The position numbers and the translations under genes were made by a program. The notes under the pieces are model-generated. The model was not told the DNA's origin, searched no databases, and saw nothing but the letters and a program-made list of their open reading frames with translations. A stretch of DNA of 38,708 nucleotides from an uncultured Alphaproteobacteria bacterium (GTDB lineage: Bacteria; Pseudomonadota; Alphaproteobacteria; UBA828). Of the stretch, positions 15,944-24,603 are shown in pieces. Numbering within the stretch: the first letter of the stretch is position 1; the number at the start of each line of letters is the position of its first letter. The DNA lies in NCBI GenBank assembly GCA_913053235.1, contig CAJXFT010000012.1:1-38708 (forward strand). Reading direction: 5' to 3'.

Positions 15944-16881
15944 GCGCCGAGCCGGGACGCCCCGTCGCGCCGGGCGCGGCGCCGATCCATGTTTTTCTCA
16001 TGCTCTTCAGCGGCGCCGTCTATCCGCTCTACTTCGTTCTCAACAATTACGCCGTCGGCGCCGGAACGCCGGCCCTCGCCTTCACCTTCTGGCAGCTCTT
16101 CGGCGCCGCGCTGATGCTGATCGCCGTCGCCGCCCCGCGCCGCGAACTGCCGCGCCTGCAATGGCCGCATCTCAGGGCGTATCTGGTCATCGGCGCCGTC
16201 GGCATCGCCGCGCCGCTCGCATTGTTGACCTGGCTCTCGACCAAGCTGCCGATCGGCATCCTCTCGATCATCGTCATTCTGTCGCCGCCGATCACCTATG
16301 TGTTGGCCCTGACGTTCGGTCTCGAGAAGGTGAAGCGGATGAGCGTCGCCGGAATCATATGCGGGCTGGGCGGTATTCTGCTGCTGATCATTCCCGAACT
16401 CAGCATGCAGGAATCGGGCACGATATGGTGGCTGCTGCTGGCTCTCCTGGCGCCGGCATCGTTCGCGCTGGCCAACAATCTGGCGGCGCTGTTGCGCCCG
16501 CCCGACGCGCCGGCGGTGAGCCTCTCTTGCGGCATGGTGAGCGCCGCGGCGATCATGCTGCTGCCGGCGATGTTGCTGTTCGGCCACGGCTATGTTTTTC
16601 CCGGCCCGTCGGCCTGGGCCGATATCGCGATCCTCGGCGCCGGTGGCTTGACCTGCCTGATGTATGTGACCTTTCTGATTATCGTCAAGGCGGCGGGGCC
16701 GGTGTTTTTCTCGCAGTTCAACTATGTCATCGTCGTCGCCGGCCTGGGCTGGGGCATGCTGCTCAAGGATGAAAGCTATGCCCTTCATGTCTGGCTCGCC
16801 GCCGCCCTGATGATGGCCGGCGTCGCGCTGCTCACCTATTCGAGCCGGCGCAAGGCCGGCCAGACGGCGCGAAGCGCTTGA
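15940..16881 (+). CDS. EamA/DMT-family transporter 3
   Basis: This is the third ten-helix drug/metabolite transporter of the cluster, 313 residues. LPIGILSIIVILSPPITY and TIWWLLLALLAPASF align with the corresponding segments of transporters 1 and 2, so the three are paralogues that have diverged, not recent copies. ATGA overlap couples it to the putative diiron gene. The C-terminus ends in a short basic tail. The substrate is unknown; the family mostly exports small polar metabolites. Confidence 0.85.
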   Translation: MSAEPGRPVAPGAAPIHVFLMLFSGAVYPLYFVLNNYAVGAGTPALAFTFWQLFGAALMLIAVAAPRRELPRLQWPHLRAYLVIGAVGIAAPLALLTWLSTKLPIGILSIIVILSPPITYVLALTFGLEKVKRMSVAGIICGLGGILLLIIPELSMQESGTIWWLLLALLAPASFALANNLAALLRPPDAPAVSLSCGMVSAAAIMLLPAMLLFGHGYVFPGPSAWADIAILGAGGLTCLMYVTFLIIVKAAGPVFFSQFNYVIVVAGLGWGMLLKDESYALHVWLAAALMMAGVALLTYSSRRKAGQTARSA

Positions 16882-16940
16882 CGGCGAACGGGTAAAACCC
16901 CTAAACCTCAAGGCACCGGCGCAACCAAGGGGGCGGGAAC

Positions 16941-17615
16941 ATGACCACGGGCAACATTAAATTTCTATTCGATGGTCCGGAAGATTCGGATGTGACCGTC
17001 GTTCTGGCGCACGGCGCCGGCGTGCCGATGGATGCGCCCTTCATGACCACTTTCGCCGAAGGAATCGGCGAACGCGGAATCCGGGTGGCGCGATTTGAAT
17101 TCCCCTATATGCAGAGACAGCGCGCCGAGGGCAAACGCTTTCCGCCCAGTCCGACGCCGGTGCTGGTGGAGCGCTATCTCGCCGTGGTCGGCGCGCTCGG
17201 CGGCGGCGCCGGGCTGGTGATCGGCGGCAAATCGCTGGGCGGGCGCATCGCCACCCTGATCGCCAACCAGGTGGGGGCAAAAGGCGTTGTCTGCCTGGGC
17301 TATCCCTTTCACCCGCCGGAAAAGCCGGAAAATGTGCGCATCGAATATTTGAAAAACGTCAGCGCGCCGACGCTGATCCTGCAAGGCGCCGAGGACCCCT
17401 TCGGCGCACCGGACGAGGTGGCGGGCTACGGTCTGCCGGACAATGTCAAGATCACCTGGCTCGACGGCGGCGATCACCATCTCGCCATGGCCGAAGACTC
17501 GGAGATCAGCGACGAACAGAACTGGGCCGAGGGCGCCGGCGCCATCGCCGAGTTCGTCGCCGGACTGTCGTCGAGCGCCGAACCTGATGAAGGCGACGAA
17601 TCCCCACCTGATTAA
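16941..17615 (+). CDS. Alpha/beta hydrolase of the TEX30/KANSL3-like family
   Basis: This 224-residue cytoplasmic hydrolase has the fold signature VTVVLAHGAGVPMD, the nucleophile elbow GGKSLGGR, an acid in LQGAEDPFG and a His in GGDHHL. It resembles the small predicted dienelactone-hydrolase-like family (COG3571, TEX30-like), whose substrates are not established. GGGGGCGGG lies upstream of the ATG at 16941. The last 15 residues are acidic and probably disordered. It follows transporter 3 by 59 bases on the same strand and may belong to its operon. Confidence 0.78.
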   Translation: MTTGNIKFLFDGPEDSDVTVVLAHGAGVPMDAPFMTTFAEGIGERGIRVARFEFPYMQRQRAEGKRFPPSPTPVLVERYLAVVGALGGGAGLVIGGKSLGGRIATLIANQVGAKGVVCLGYPFHPPEKPENVRIEYLKNVSAPTLILQGAEDPFGAPDEVAGYGLPDNVKITWLDGGDHHLAMAEDSEISDEQNWAEGAGAIAEFVAGLSSSAEPDEGDESPPD

Positions 17616-17631
17616 GAAATGAGTCCGGTTT

Positions 17632-17661
17632 CCGCCGCCTTCGCCGCTTGACTGGCGGCGG
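17632..17661 (+). terminator. GC-rich inverted repeat after hydrolase gene
   Basis: CCGCCGCC (17632-17639) can pair with GGCGGCGG (17654-17661) around a 14-base loop. There is no T-run, so it is at most a weak or Rho-assisted terminator, or an mRNA-stabilising hairpin. Confidence 0.25.
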
Positions 17662-17705
17662 CGGCTTGGCTATTCACAGGCCGGGTGGAGTGAATGTGAA
17701 AATCG

Positions 17706-17723
17706 CCCGGGCGCCCGCCCGGG
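17706..17723 (+). promoter_or_regulatory. Hairpin just upstream of the small membrane protein ribosome site
   Basis: CCCGGGC (17706-17712) and GCCCGGG (17717-17723) form a perfect seven-base GC stem with a four-base loop. It ends a few bases before the AAGGA ribosome site of the ORF at 17741. It could stabilise the mRNA or limit ribosome access. Confidence 0.3.
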
Positions 17724-17740
17724 TAGGGAAGGAATTACAT

Positions 17741-17863
17741 ATGCCTTGGGATTTGGCGCTGCCGCTGCTCGTCTGTTTGGTGACGGGTTTGCTGTTCGTC
17801 GGAATTTATTTTTCGGCCAAGAAACTGCTCACCGATCCGCGCCGCGCGGAACAAAGCAAGTAG
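17741..17863 (+). CDS. 40-residue single-pass membrane protein
   Basis: The ATG at 17741 has GGGAAGGA seven bases upstream and opens a 40-residue product: a short N-terminus, one hydrophobic helix (ALPLLVCLVTGLLFVGIYF) and a basic cytoplasmic tail (KKLLTDPRRAEQ). The clear ribosome site, helix-plus-basic-tail layout and lack of any competing gene make it a credible small membrane protein. I know no family for it. It precedes the alcohol dehydrogenase on the same strand. Confidence 0.5.
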   Translation: MPWDLALPLLVCLVTGLLFVGIYFSAKKLLTDPRRAEQSK

Positions 17864-17891
17864 CCCTTCTTTTACGAAATTTGTTAGTCTG

Positions 17892-17913
17892 CCCGCGGTA
17901 AACCCGCGGGAGG
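17892..17913 (+). promoter_or_regulatory. Hairpin overlapping the alcohol dehydrogenase Shine-Dalgarno
   Basis: CCCGCGG (17892-17898) pairs with CCGCGGG (17904-17910) around a five-base loop. The 3' arm overlaps the GGGAGG ribosome site (17908-17913) of the gene starting at 17918, so the fold would partly hide the site. This could be a translational control element. Confidence 0.35.
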
Positions 17914-17917
17914 ATGT

Positions 17918-19105
17918 ATGAATATCGATGTCGGCTGGGCCCTGTTGGGCGATTGGAACTTTCCGACGGCGATACGCTTCGGCAATGGGCGCATCGAGGA
18001 ACTGCCGGACGCCTGCGCCAAGCTCGGCATCGCGCGGCCGCTTCTGGTCACCGACCCCGGCTTGGCCGAGAGCGATATGGTTCAGGGCGCGCTGTCGCAC
18101 TGCGCCGCTGGCGGCATGCCGGTAACGGCGTTCTCGGAGCTGGCATCCAACCCGGTCGGCGCCAACGTCGCCGAGGCGGTCGCCGCCTATCGCGCCGGCG
18201 GCCATGACGGAATCATCGGCTTTGGCGGCGGCAGCGCGTTGGATGTCGCCAAGGCGGCCGCCCTGATGGCCGGACAACACCGCCCGATTTGGGATTTCGA
18301 GGACCGCGAGGACTGGTATCTGCGCGCCGACGCCGATGCCATCGCCCCGGTGGTCGCCGTACCGACGACGGCGGGCACCGGCTCCGAAGTGGGGCGGGTA
18401 GCGGTCATCACCGATGAGGACGCGCGCTGCAAGAAACTCATCTTCCATCCCCGGCTGCTGCCCGGTACCGTGATCCTCGACCCGGCACTGACGCTGAGCC
18501 TGCCCGTGGATTTGACCGCGGCGACCGGCATGGACGCGCTGGCGCATAATCTCGAAGCCTATTGCGCGCTGGGTTTTCACCCGATGGCGGACGGTATCGC
18601 GCTGGAGGGCATGCGCCTGGTCCGCGAGTGGCTGCCGGCGGCGGTGCGCGACGGATCGGACCTCTCCGCCCGCGCCCATATGCTGGTCGCTTCGACCATG
18701 GGGGCGACGGCCTTTCAAAAGGGCCTCGGCGCCATTCATGCGCTGAGCCATCCGGTCGGTGCGCTTTACAACGCCCATCACGGCCTCACCAATGCCGTGT
18801 TCATGCCCTATGTGCTAGCCTTCAACCGCCAGGCCATCGAGCCGCAATTGGCGCACTTGGCGCGCTATTTGGACCTGCCGGGAGACGGCGCCGACGGCGT
18901 CATGGAATGGGTATTGGCGCTGAGAAGCGAGATCGGCATTTCGCACAGCCTCGCCGATCTCGGGGTTAGCGAAAGCGGCGTCGAGGAATTGGTCGCCCTG
19001 GCCGAGATCGATCAGGCGCGCGACTGCAATCCGCGCGCGCTTAGCAAACAGGACCTGACGCAGTTGTTTATCGACGCCATTCGCGGCGAGGTGACGGCGC
19101 GTTAG
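17918..19105 (+). CDS. Iron-containing alcohol dehydrogenase
   Basis: This 395-residue NAD(P)-dependent dehydrogenase belongs to the group III metal-dependent family, which interconverts alcohols and aldehydes in the cytoplasm. The nucleotide-binding GFGGGSALDVAKAAA segment is present, as is VPTTAGTGSEVGRVAVI. The metal ligands are in TGMDALAHNLEAY (Asp and His) and in IHALSHPVGALYNAHHG (two His), so it should be active. The physiological alcohol is unknown. It is the last plus-strand gene of the metabolic cluster, and its stop overlaps the end of panC by four bases on the opposite strand. Confidence 0.9.
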   Translation: MNIDVGWALLGDWNFPTAIRFGNGRIEELPDACAKLGIARPLLVTDPGLAESDMVQGALSHCAAGGMPVTAFSELASNPVGANVAEAVAAYRAGGHDGIIGFGGGSALDVAKAAALMAGQHRPIWDFEDREDWYLRADADAIAPVVAVPTTAGTGSEVGRVAVITDEDARCKKLIFHPRLLPGTVILDPALTLSLPVDLTAATGMDALAHNLEAYCALGFHPMADGIALEGMRLVREWLPAAVRDGSDLSARAHMLVASTMGATAFQKGLGAIHALSHPVGALYNAHHGLTNAVFMPYVLAFNRQAIEPQLAHLARYLDLPGDGADGVMEWVLALRSEIGISHSLADLGVSESGVEELVALAEIDQARDCNPRALSKQDLTQLFIDAIRGEVTAR

Positions 19106-19980
19106 AGCGCCAGATTGTCGATCAGGCGGGTCGGGCCGAGCCGCACCGCCGCCAGCAGGCGCGCACCTTGCCTGGGCTCGGACAGCGGCTCAAGGGTTTC
19201 GCCGTCGCAGAGCGCGATATAGTCGACCCCGTCAAAGCCGGCTTCGCGCAACGCGACCATGGCGCGCTCGATTTCAGCGATGACATCGCCGCCGGCGCCG
19301 AGGCGGCCCGCCGCCTGGCACAGAATTTCATAGAGCCGCGCGGCGGTGCGGCGTTGGCTCGCCGTGAGATAATCGTTGCGCGACGAACAGGCCAGGCCGT
19401 CGGCTTCGCGCACCGTCGGGACGGCGAGAATTTCGCTGGCAATATCGAGATCGCGCACCATCCGGCGCACCGTCTGGAGCTGTTGGTAGTCTTTCTCGCC
19501 GAACACCGCGATATCGGGCAGGCATTGCAGCAGCAGCTTGCATACCACGGTGGCGACACCGGTAAAGAAGTGCGGCCGCACCGCGCTCTCGAGCCCGGCG
19601 CCGGGGCCGGCGACGCTTACCGAGGTGGCGAAATCGGCGGCGTACATATCGCCGGCGGTCGGCATGAATACGAGATCGGTGCCGGCCGCCGCCAATTTGC
19701 GCAAATCCTCGGCGTCGTCGCGCGGATAAGCCGCGAAATCCTCGCTCGGCGAAAACTGCGTCGGGTTGACGAAGATACTGACGACGGTGCGCGGACATGC
19801 CTCGCCGGCCGCCCCGATCAGCGCCATATGGCCGGCATGCAGCGCCCCCATGGTCGGCACCAGGGCGACGCGATGCCCGTCGCGGCGAAATCCGGCGACC
19901 GCGTCGCGCAAATCGCCGACGCCACGAACGATCGGAGGAGAGCCGTTGTCGGGCGCCGCCGCGCCGCCGCCGCCGGGCAT
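19102..19980 (-). CDS. panC: Pantoate--beta-alanine ligase
   Basis: This enzyme joins pantoate and beta-alanine with ATP, the last step of pantothenate synthesis. The sequence shows LVPTMGALHAGHMALI (HIGH-type motif), VSIFVNPTQFSPSEDF, FGEKDYQQL and VREADGLACSSRNDYL (KMSKS-like region). The ATG at 19980 gives 292 residues and sits just after the panB stop; an ATG at 20010 inside panB is possible. The N-terminal 15 residues are Gly/Ala/Pro-rich and not conserved. It is downstream of panB in one operon. Confidence 0.93.
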   Translation of the reverse strand: MPGGGGAAAPDNGSPPIVRGVGDLRDAVAGFRRDGHRVALVPTMGALHAGHMALIGAAGEACPRTVVSIFVNPTQFSPSEDFAAYPRDDAEDLRKLAAAGTDLVFMPTAGDMYAADFATSVSVAGPGAGLESAVRPHFFTGVATVVCKLLLQCLPDIAVFGEKDYQQLQTVRRMVRDLDIASEILAVPTVREADGLACSSRNDYLTASQRRTAARLYEILCQAAGRLGAGGDVIAEIERAMVALREAGFDGVDYIALCDGETLEPLSEPRQGARLLAAVRLGPTRLIDNLAL

Positions 19981-19984
19981 GGTC

Positions 19985-20902
19985 TCAGGCGCCGCGCCGC
20001 CCCTTGGCATTTGACGCCCCGGGGGGCGCGCCGGCGGCCTCGGAGGAAACCGCCGCCAGGCGCGGTTTGGCGCCGCTTCTTTTGGCCTCCAGGGTGAAGC
20101 AATGCTCGGCGCCCGGGAAACGCCGGGCGCGCACATCCTCGGCATATTGGCCGACCGCCTTGTTCAACTGTTCACCGAGCTCGGCATAACGCTTGGCGAA
20201 GCGCGGCGTGAAATCTCCGCCCAGCCCGACGATATCCTCGGTCACCAGAATTTGCCCGTCGCAGGCCGGCGAGGCGCCGATACCGATCGTCGGCACCTTC
20301 AACTCCTCGGTGAGGGAGCGCGCCAGAGCCTCGACGGTGTTTTCGATAACGATGGCGAAGGCGCCGGCATCGGCGATGGCGCTGGCGTCGGCGCGGATGC
20401 GCCGGGCGCCATCGTCGGTCTTGCCCTGGACGCGGAAGCCGCCGGCGGCATTGACCGATTGCGGCATCAGGCCGATATGGCCCAGCACCGGCACGCCGCG
20501 CGCGCTGAGAAATCGCACCGTCTCCGCCATTTCAACGCCGCCTTCGAGCTTGACCCCGCTACAGCCGGTCGCCGCCATCACGCGGGCAGAGGCGCGGAAC
20601 GCCGCCTCGGGCGATTCCTGGTAGGAGCCGAAGGGCAGATCGACGATCACGCAGGCGCGCCGCGTCGCACCGACCACCGCGGCGCCGTGCGCCACCATCA
20701 TATCGAGGCTGACGCCGACCGTGGTGTCCATGCCGTAGAGCACCATGCCGAGCGAATCGCCGACCAGGATCAGGTCGGCATGGCCATCCAGAGCCCGCGC
20801 CATCGGGGCGCTATAGGCGGTCAGGCTGACGATCGGGCGGCTTCCCTTCATGGCCGCGAGATCGCGCACGTTCAAACGGCGCTCTTGGTTTTGTGTTGGC
20901 AT
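19985..20902 (-). CDS. panB: 3-methyl-2-oxobutanoate hydroxymethyltransferase
   Basis: PanB adds a hydroxymethyl group from methylene-tetrahydrofolate to ketoisovalerate, the first committed step toward pantothenate and CoA. Family motifs include [55 protein letters not shown] and [16 protein letters not shown]. The ATG at 20902 is chosen because AGGAGAGG lies directly upstream. The protein is 305 residues, about 40 longer than Escherichia coli PanB; the extra C-terminal tail is Ala/Gly/Pro/Lys-rich and probably disordered. It is cotranscribed with panC. Confidence 0.94.
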   Translation of the reverse strand: MPTQNQERRLNVRDLAAMKGSRPIVSLTAYSAPMARALDGHADLILVGDSLGMVLYGMDTTVGVSLDMMVAHGAAVVGATRRACVIVDLPFGSYQESPEAAFRASARVMAATGCSGVKLEGGVEMAETVRFLSARGVPVLGHIGLMPQSVNAAGGFRVQGKTDDGARRIRADASAIADAGAFAIVIENTVEALARSLTEELKVPTIGIGASPACDGQILVTEDIVGLGGDFTPRFAKRYAELGEQLNKAVGQYAEDVRARRFPGAEHCFTLEAKRSGAKPRLAAVSSEAAGAPPGASNAKGRRGA

Positions 20903-21034
20903 TGGAATCCTCTCCTTTCGGGACGGTTCGCAATATTGCAACGCAAAAAATTATCGGCCATCATTTTTGGCCCAAATCGGGACAATGTCCACCTCATTGT
21001 TGCGCCGCAATATATTTATTTTGCGAACGCGAAC
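20903..21034 (-). promoter_or_regulatory. Likely panBC promoter region
   Basis: This 132-base gap is notably AT-rich compared with its flanks, as expected of a promoter for the minus-strand panB gene. It contains a GCAATATTGC palindrome (20930-20939) about 28 bases from the panB start. No pair of hexamers is convincing enough to name a start site. Confidence 0.3.
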
Positions 21035-21817
21035 TCAGCTAAAACTCGCCTCGGCGGCGCCCAGATCACCGAAATCCGCCACCACATTATCGCCGGGATT
21101 GACCTTGACGACATTCGCCGCACTTCCCGTGCTGACGACCTGCCCCGCCTTCAAGCCGATGCCGCGCGCCGAAAGCTCGTTGGCCAGCCAGACCAGCGCA
21201 TTCGCGGGATCGCCGAGAACATTGGCGCCCGAGCCCTCTTCAACCGCGGCGCCATTGACTTTTATCGTCACCGCCTGGCGCGACAGGTCCAGAGCGCGCC
21301 AGTCATCGGCCGGCGGGCCCATGACGAGCAGCGCGGCGGCGCCATTGTCGGCGGTGATTTGCGCCATCCCGGCGGCGGGCAAATCTTGGTATCTCGAATC
21401 CGGAACCTCGATGGCGGGATGCAAATCGGCCACCGCCGCCATGACCTCTTGGCGCGAATAGGCAGCGTCGCGGGGCGCCAGGTCGCGTTCAAGGGTAAAA
21501 TCGAATTCCGCCTCGATGATATGAAGGCCGACAGCGCCGACGGCGATCCGCGCCGGACTGTCGAGCGGCGATGGCGCGAACAGGCGGCCGAAAAACGGCG
21601 CGTCTACATTCAACATGCTCTGCGCCGCCTGGTTGGTCGCGCCGATCTTGTAACCGGCCTCGGGCGCCTCGTGCAGTGCCGCCAGCGCCGCCTGAACGCG
21701 ATAGCCGTCATCCAGGCTTTGCGGCCGGCATGATTCGGGCAGACCGGGAATCGTGCGCTGCTCGCGCCACGCCGCGAACAGCAGCCGGGCGGCCTGATCA
21801 ACCTGCGATTCTTCCAT
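21035..21817 (-). CDS. 2-keto-4-pentenoate hydratase / FAH-fold family protein
   Basis: This 260-residue protein belongs to the MhpD-like branch of the fumarylacetoacetate hydrolase fold, whose members hydrate or decarboxylate 2-keto-pentenoates with a divalent metal. Features are YKIGATNQAAQ, the metal-binding EAEFDFTL, AIEVPDSRYQDLP, and GSGANVLGDPANALVWLANEL followed by GQVVSTGSAANVV. No aromatic-degradation operon surrounds it, so its natural substrate is open. It is on the same strand as panB-panC but separated by the AT-rich promoter-like gap. Confidence 0.82.
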   Translation of the reverse strand: MEESQVDQAARLLFAAWREQRTIPGLPESCRPQSLDDGYRVQAALAALHEAPEAGYKIGATNQAAQSMLNVDAPFFGRLFAPSPLDSPARIAVGAVGLHIIEAEFDFTLERDLAPRDAAYSRQEVMAAVADLHPAIEVPDSRYQDLPAAGMAQITADNGAAALLVMGPPADDWRALDLSRQAVTIKVNGAAVEEGSGANVLGDPANALVWLANELSARGIGLKAGQVVSTGSAANVVKVNPGDNVVADFGDLGAAEASFS

Positions 21818-21867
21818 AAGCCTATCTATCCCACCTCGGCGCCGGCGCGCAAGACGCGCGGCGGTGA

Positions 21868-22548
21868 TTACGCGCCCTCGTCATCGGGCACGGGCTCGAT
21901 ACAGGCCGGGTCGTCATTGCGGGCGTTATTGACATGCTTGCTGACTGCGTGGAAATCGACGGCGCTGTCGGGCGCCGGGCGAAGCAGATCCAACGCGTCG
22001 TTGGCGGCGAGATCGGGCGACAGCCAGCGCTCGAAATCACCCGGGTCGAGAATCACCGGCATGCGGCCATGCAGGGGCGCCAGTTTGCGGTTGGCTTCGG
22101 TGGTGATGATGGTGAAGCTTTCGAGCGCCTCGCCGCCGGCTTTGTGCCAGCGCTCCCACAACCCGGCAAAGGCGAACAAGCCGCCATCCGCGCTCAGGAT
22201 GCGATAAGGCTGTTTGGCGCCCTTGGCGCCGCGCCATTCGTAAAACCCGTCCGCCGGCACCAGGCAGCGGCGCTTGCCAAAGGCGCTCCGGAACGACGGT
22301 TTTTGCGCCACGGTCTCGGCCCGCGCATTGATCATGCGCGCCGCCATGGAACTGTCCTTGGCCCATGACGGCACCAGACCCCAGCGCAGAAAATCCAAGG
22401 CGCGGCCTTCCGCCGTCTGCCGCACCACGGCGGCGTCCTGGGTCGGCGCGATGTTGTAGCGCTGCGGCAAATTGCGCGCCGCGCCGAAAATATTGAGAAA
22501 GGCGTGGATTTCCGCCCAACTGTGAAACTGAGAAAAGCGCCCGCACAT
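21868..22548 (-). CDS. SRAP-domain abasic-site processing protein (YedK/HMCES family)
   Basis: This protein crosslinks to abasic sites in single-stranded DNA through an N-terminal Cys and shields them. The product begins MCGRFSQ; Cys2, exposed after Met removal, is the catalytic residue. Other family motifs are RYNIAPTQ, RWGLVPSWAKD, INARAETVAQKPSFR, RRCLVPADGFYEW (catalytic Glu) and LHGRMPVIL (catalytic His). The length of 226 residues is normal. No Shine-Dalgarno is visible, and the ATG lies only 14 bases after the tRNA-Pro gene on the same strand, so it is probably cotranscribed with the tRNA. Confidence 0.93.
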   Translation of the reverse strand: MCGRFSQFHSWAEIHAFLNIFGAARNLPQRYNIAPTQDAAVVRQTAEGRALDFLRWGLVPSWAKDSSMAARMINARAETVAQKPSFRSAFGKRRCLVPADGFYEWRGAKGAKQPYRILSADGGLFAFAGLWERWHKAGGEALESFTIITTEANRKLAPLHGRMPVILDPGDFERWLSPDLAANDALDLLRPAPDSAVDFHAVSKHVNNARNDDPACIEPVPDDEGA

Positions 22549-22562
22549 ATTTTTGCAAAAAA

Positions 22563-22639
22563 TGGTCGGAGCGGCGGGATTTGAACCCACGACCCCTTGT
22601 CCCCCAGACAAGTGCGCTACCAGGCTGCGCCACGCTCCG
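22563..22639 (-). tRNA. tRNA-Pro (GGG)
   Basis: The minus strand folds as a complete cloverleaf: acceptor CGGAGCG/CGCTCCG, a D arm with AGCCTGGTAGCGC, an anticodon stem CTTGT/ACAAG with loop CTGGGGG (anticodon GGG), a T arm with GGTTCAAATCC, discriminator A and an encoded CCA. Total length is 77 bases. It reads proline CCC (and CCU by wobble). Confidence 0.96.
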
Positions 22640-22720
22640 AAATACCGTGCCGCGAGATTGGGCGCGGAAGCCGGTTACTATACTGGCCCGCCGCCGCCGG
22701 TGCAATTTGGCGGGCGGACA

Positions 22721-23155
22721 CTATTGGCTGGGAATGCGGCCGCGCAGCATGTCGCGCAAGATTTCCAGCTCGCTCAATATCTCCCTGCCGCGATCGCCGA
22801 TGCCGTCGGCCGGTTTCGCCGCCGTTGCCACCGGTTTGGCCGGCTCGGGCTCGGGCACGACGCCCGGCACCTTGCCGCCGGTCTCGCGCATGAGTTTCTG
22901 AACACCGCGGATGGTGTACCCGTCGGCATATAGCAGGGAGCGGATTCGGCGCAGCAGGTCGACATCCTCGGGGCGGTAATAGCGCCGCCCGCCGCCGCGT
23001 TTCAACGGCCGCACCTGGTTGAACTTGGTCTCCCAAAAGCGCAGAACATGCTGCGGGACGTCAAGTTCCTCCGAGACTTCGCGGATGGTGCGAAACGCGT
23101 CCGGCGATTTGCTCGCCCGCTCCGACACCGGGTCGGTCGATTCTATATTCGCCAT
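22721..23155 (-). CDS. MerR-family transcriptional regulator
   Basis: This 144-residue protein has a MerR-type winged helix ([25 protein letters not shown], then [19 protein letters not shown]). A Pro/Ala-rich linker leads to a short C-terminal helix ([17 protein letters not shown]) likely to dimerise. There is no metal- or drug-binding domain. It starts three bases after the ihfA stop, an arrangement conserved in alphaproteobacteria. Its target genes are not known from sequence. Confidence 0.9.
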   Translation of the reverse strand: MANIESTDPVSERASKSPDAFRTIREVSEELDVPQHVLRFWETKFNQVRPLKRGGGRRYYRPEDVDLLRRIRSLLYADGYTIRGVQKLMRETGGKVPGVVPEPEPAKPVATAAKPADGIGDRGREILSELEILRDMLRGRIPSQ

Positions 23156-23158
23156 GAT

Positions 23159-23512
23159 TTAGGGGGCCGGGTCGTCCACGGGAGAAAATCCCAATGGTCT
23201 GCTCGCCTCTTGCGCCCGCCCTTCGCCGTTGATCTGATCCTTCAGCACATGCGAGGCGCGGAACACCAACACCTTGCGCGGCAGGATCGGCACTTCCTCG
23301 CCGGTCTTGGGATTGCGTCCGATCCTTTGTCCCTTCATGCGCACGGAGAAGCTGCCGAACGACGAAATCTTAACCGTTTCGCCTTTCGCCAAACTGTCGG
23401 TGATCAGGCCGAGAACAGACTCGACGAGCTTCGCTGACTCATTGCGTGACAGACCCACTTCGCGAAACACTGCTTCGGCCAGATCGGCGCGCGTGACCGT
23501 ATTGCCGGTCAT
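23159..23512 (-). CDS. ihfA: Integration host factor subunit alpha
   Basis: This histone-like protein bends DNA at specific sites as a heterodimer with IHF-beta. It has the HU/IHF fold: [18 protein letters not shown], then [12 protein letters not shown], the [17 protein letters not shown]-intercalating arm and [14 protein letters not shown]. At 117 residues it has an extra acidic/Pro tail of about 20 residues compared with the Escherichia coli protein. It sits between fabH and the merR gene. Confidence 0.92.
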   Translation of the reverse strand: MTGNTVTRADLAEAVFREVGLSRNESAKLVESVLGLITDSLAKGETVKISSFGSFSVRMKGQRIGRNPKTGEEVPILPRKVLVFRASHVLKDQINGEGRAQEASRPLGFSPVDDPAP

Positions 23513-23630
23513 ATTCGGATCGCCCCCTCAAATTGAGGTCGAAACGGTAGCGCCTCGGGGCGGGGTCGTCAACAAGCGCGATGTCATTTTTTTTTGCCGT
23601 CTCAGCGCTTTATGCCAAGAAGCGACGGTA

Positions 23631-24602
23631 TTACCAGCGTACTACAGCCGAACCCCAGACGAATCCGCCGCCGATGGCCTCCATCAGCACCACGTCACCG
23701 CTCTTGATTCGGCCATCTTCGATGGCCTCGACCAGCGCCAGGGGAATGGAGGCGGACGAGGTGTTGGCGTGGCGATCCACGGTCACCACCAATTTCTCCG
23801 CCGGCAGCTCGAGGCGCTGGGCGACGGCGTTGATAATGCGCAGATTGGCCTGATGCGGCACCAGCCAATCGATCTCGCCGGGCGCCAGCCCGGCGGCTTG
23901 CAGGGCCTCGCCGGCCACGGCCGCCAGTTTCACCACTGCATGGCGATAAACTTCTTTTCCTTTCATCCGAAGGTGACCAGCCGTCTGGCTCGATGAAACG
24001 CCGCCATCGACATAAAGCGCATCGTAATTGCGCCCATCGGAGTGCATTTTGACGGACAGAACGCCCCGGTCAGCGCCGTTTCCCGCCGATTCCTCGGCGC
24101 GCAGCACGGCGGCGCCGGCGCCATCGCCAAACAACACACAGGTCGAACGGTCGTTCCAATCGAGGATTCGTGAATAGGTCTCGGCGCCGATGATCAGGGC
24201 AATTCGCGCCTGGCCCGAAAGCAGGAATTTATCGGCCACCGAGAGGGCGCAGATAAATCCGGCGCACACCGCCTGAACATCGAAGGCAACGCCGTGGCGC
24301 ATGCCGAGCCGGGCCTGAACCTTGGCCGCGGTGGCCGGAAAGGTATTGTCGGGGGTCGAGGTCGCCAGGATCAGCAAATCAATCTCGTTGGCGGGGATGC
24401 CGGCCGCCGCGATCGCTCGCTCCGCCGCCGAAAAGGCGAGATCGGAGGTTAACTCGCCGTCCGCCGCGATATGGCGCCGGGTAATGCCCGTGCGCTCGAT
24501 GATCCAATCGTTCGAGGTATCGACGGTCTCCGCCAAATCGTCGTTTGTGAGCACTTTTTCGGGTAAATAGGCGCCGCAACCGAGTATGCGAGAGCGCAGC
24601 AT
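23631..24602 (-). CDS. fabH: Beta-ketoacyl-ACP synthase III
   Basis: FabH starts fatty-acid synthesis by condensing acetyl-CoA with malonyl-ACP. The catalytic triad is visible: Cys in [11 protein letters not shown], His in VPHQANLRI and Asn in [27 protein letters not shown] and GDGAGAAVL are other family motifs. The length of 323 residues is normal. It begins one base after the plsX stop, so it is translated from the same message. Confidence 0.96.
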   Translation of the reverse strand: MLRSRILGCGAYLPEKVLTNDDLAETVDTSNDWIIERTGITRRHIAADGELTSDLAFSAAERAIAAAGIPANEIDLLILATSTPDNTFPATAAKVQARLGMRHGVAFDVQAVCAGFICALSVADKFLLSGQARIALIIGAETYSRILDWNDRSTCVLFGDGAGAAVLRAEESAGNGADRGVLSVKMHSDGRNYDALYVDGGVSSSQTAGHLRMKGKEVYRHAVVKLAAVAGEALQAAGLAPGEIDWLVPHQANLRIINAVAQRLELPAEKLVVTVDRHANTSSASIPLALVEAIEDGRIKSGDVVLMEAIGGGFVWGSAVVRW

Positions 24603-24603
24603 C

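Noticed and set aside
20102-21733. Open plus-strand frame of about 540 codons opposite panB and the hydratase
   Set aside because: It crosses two confirmed genes and the AT-rich panB promoter gap; its composition is typical of a shadow of GC-rich codons.
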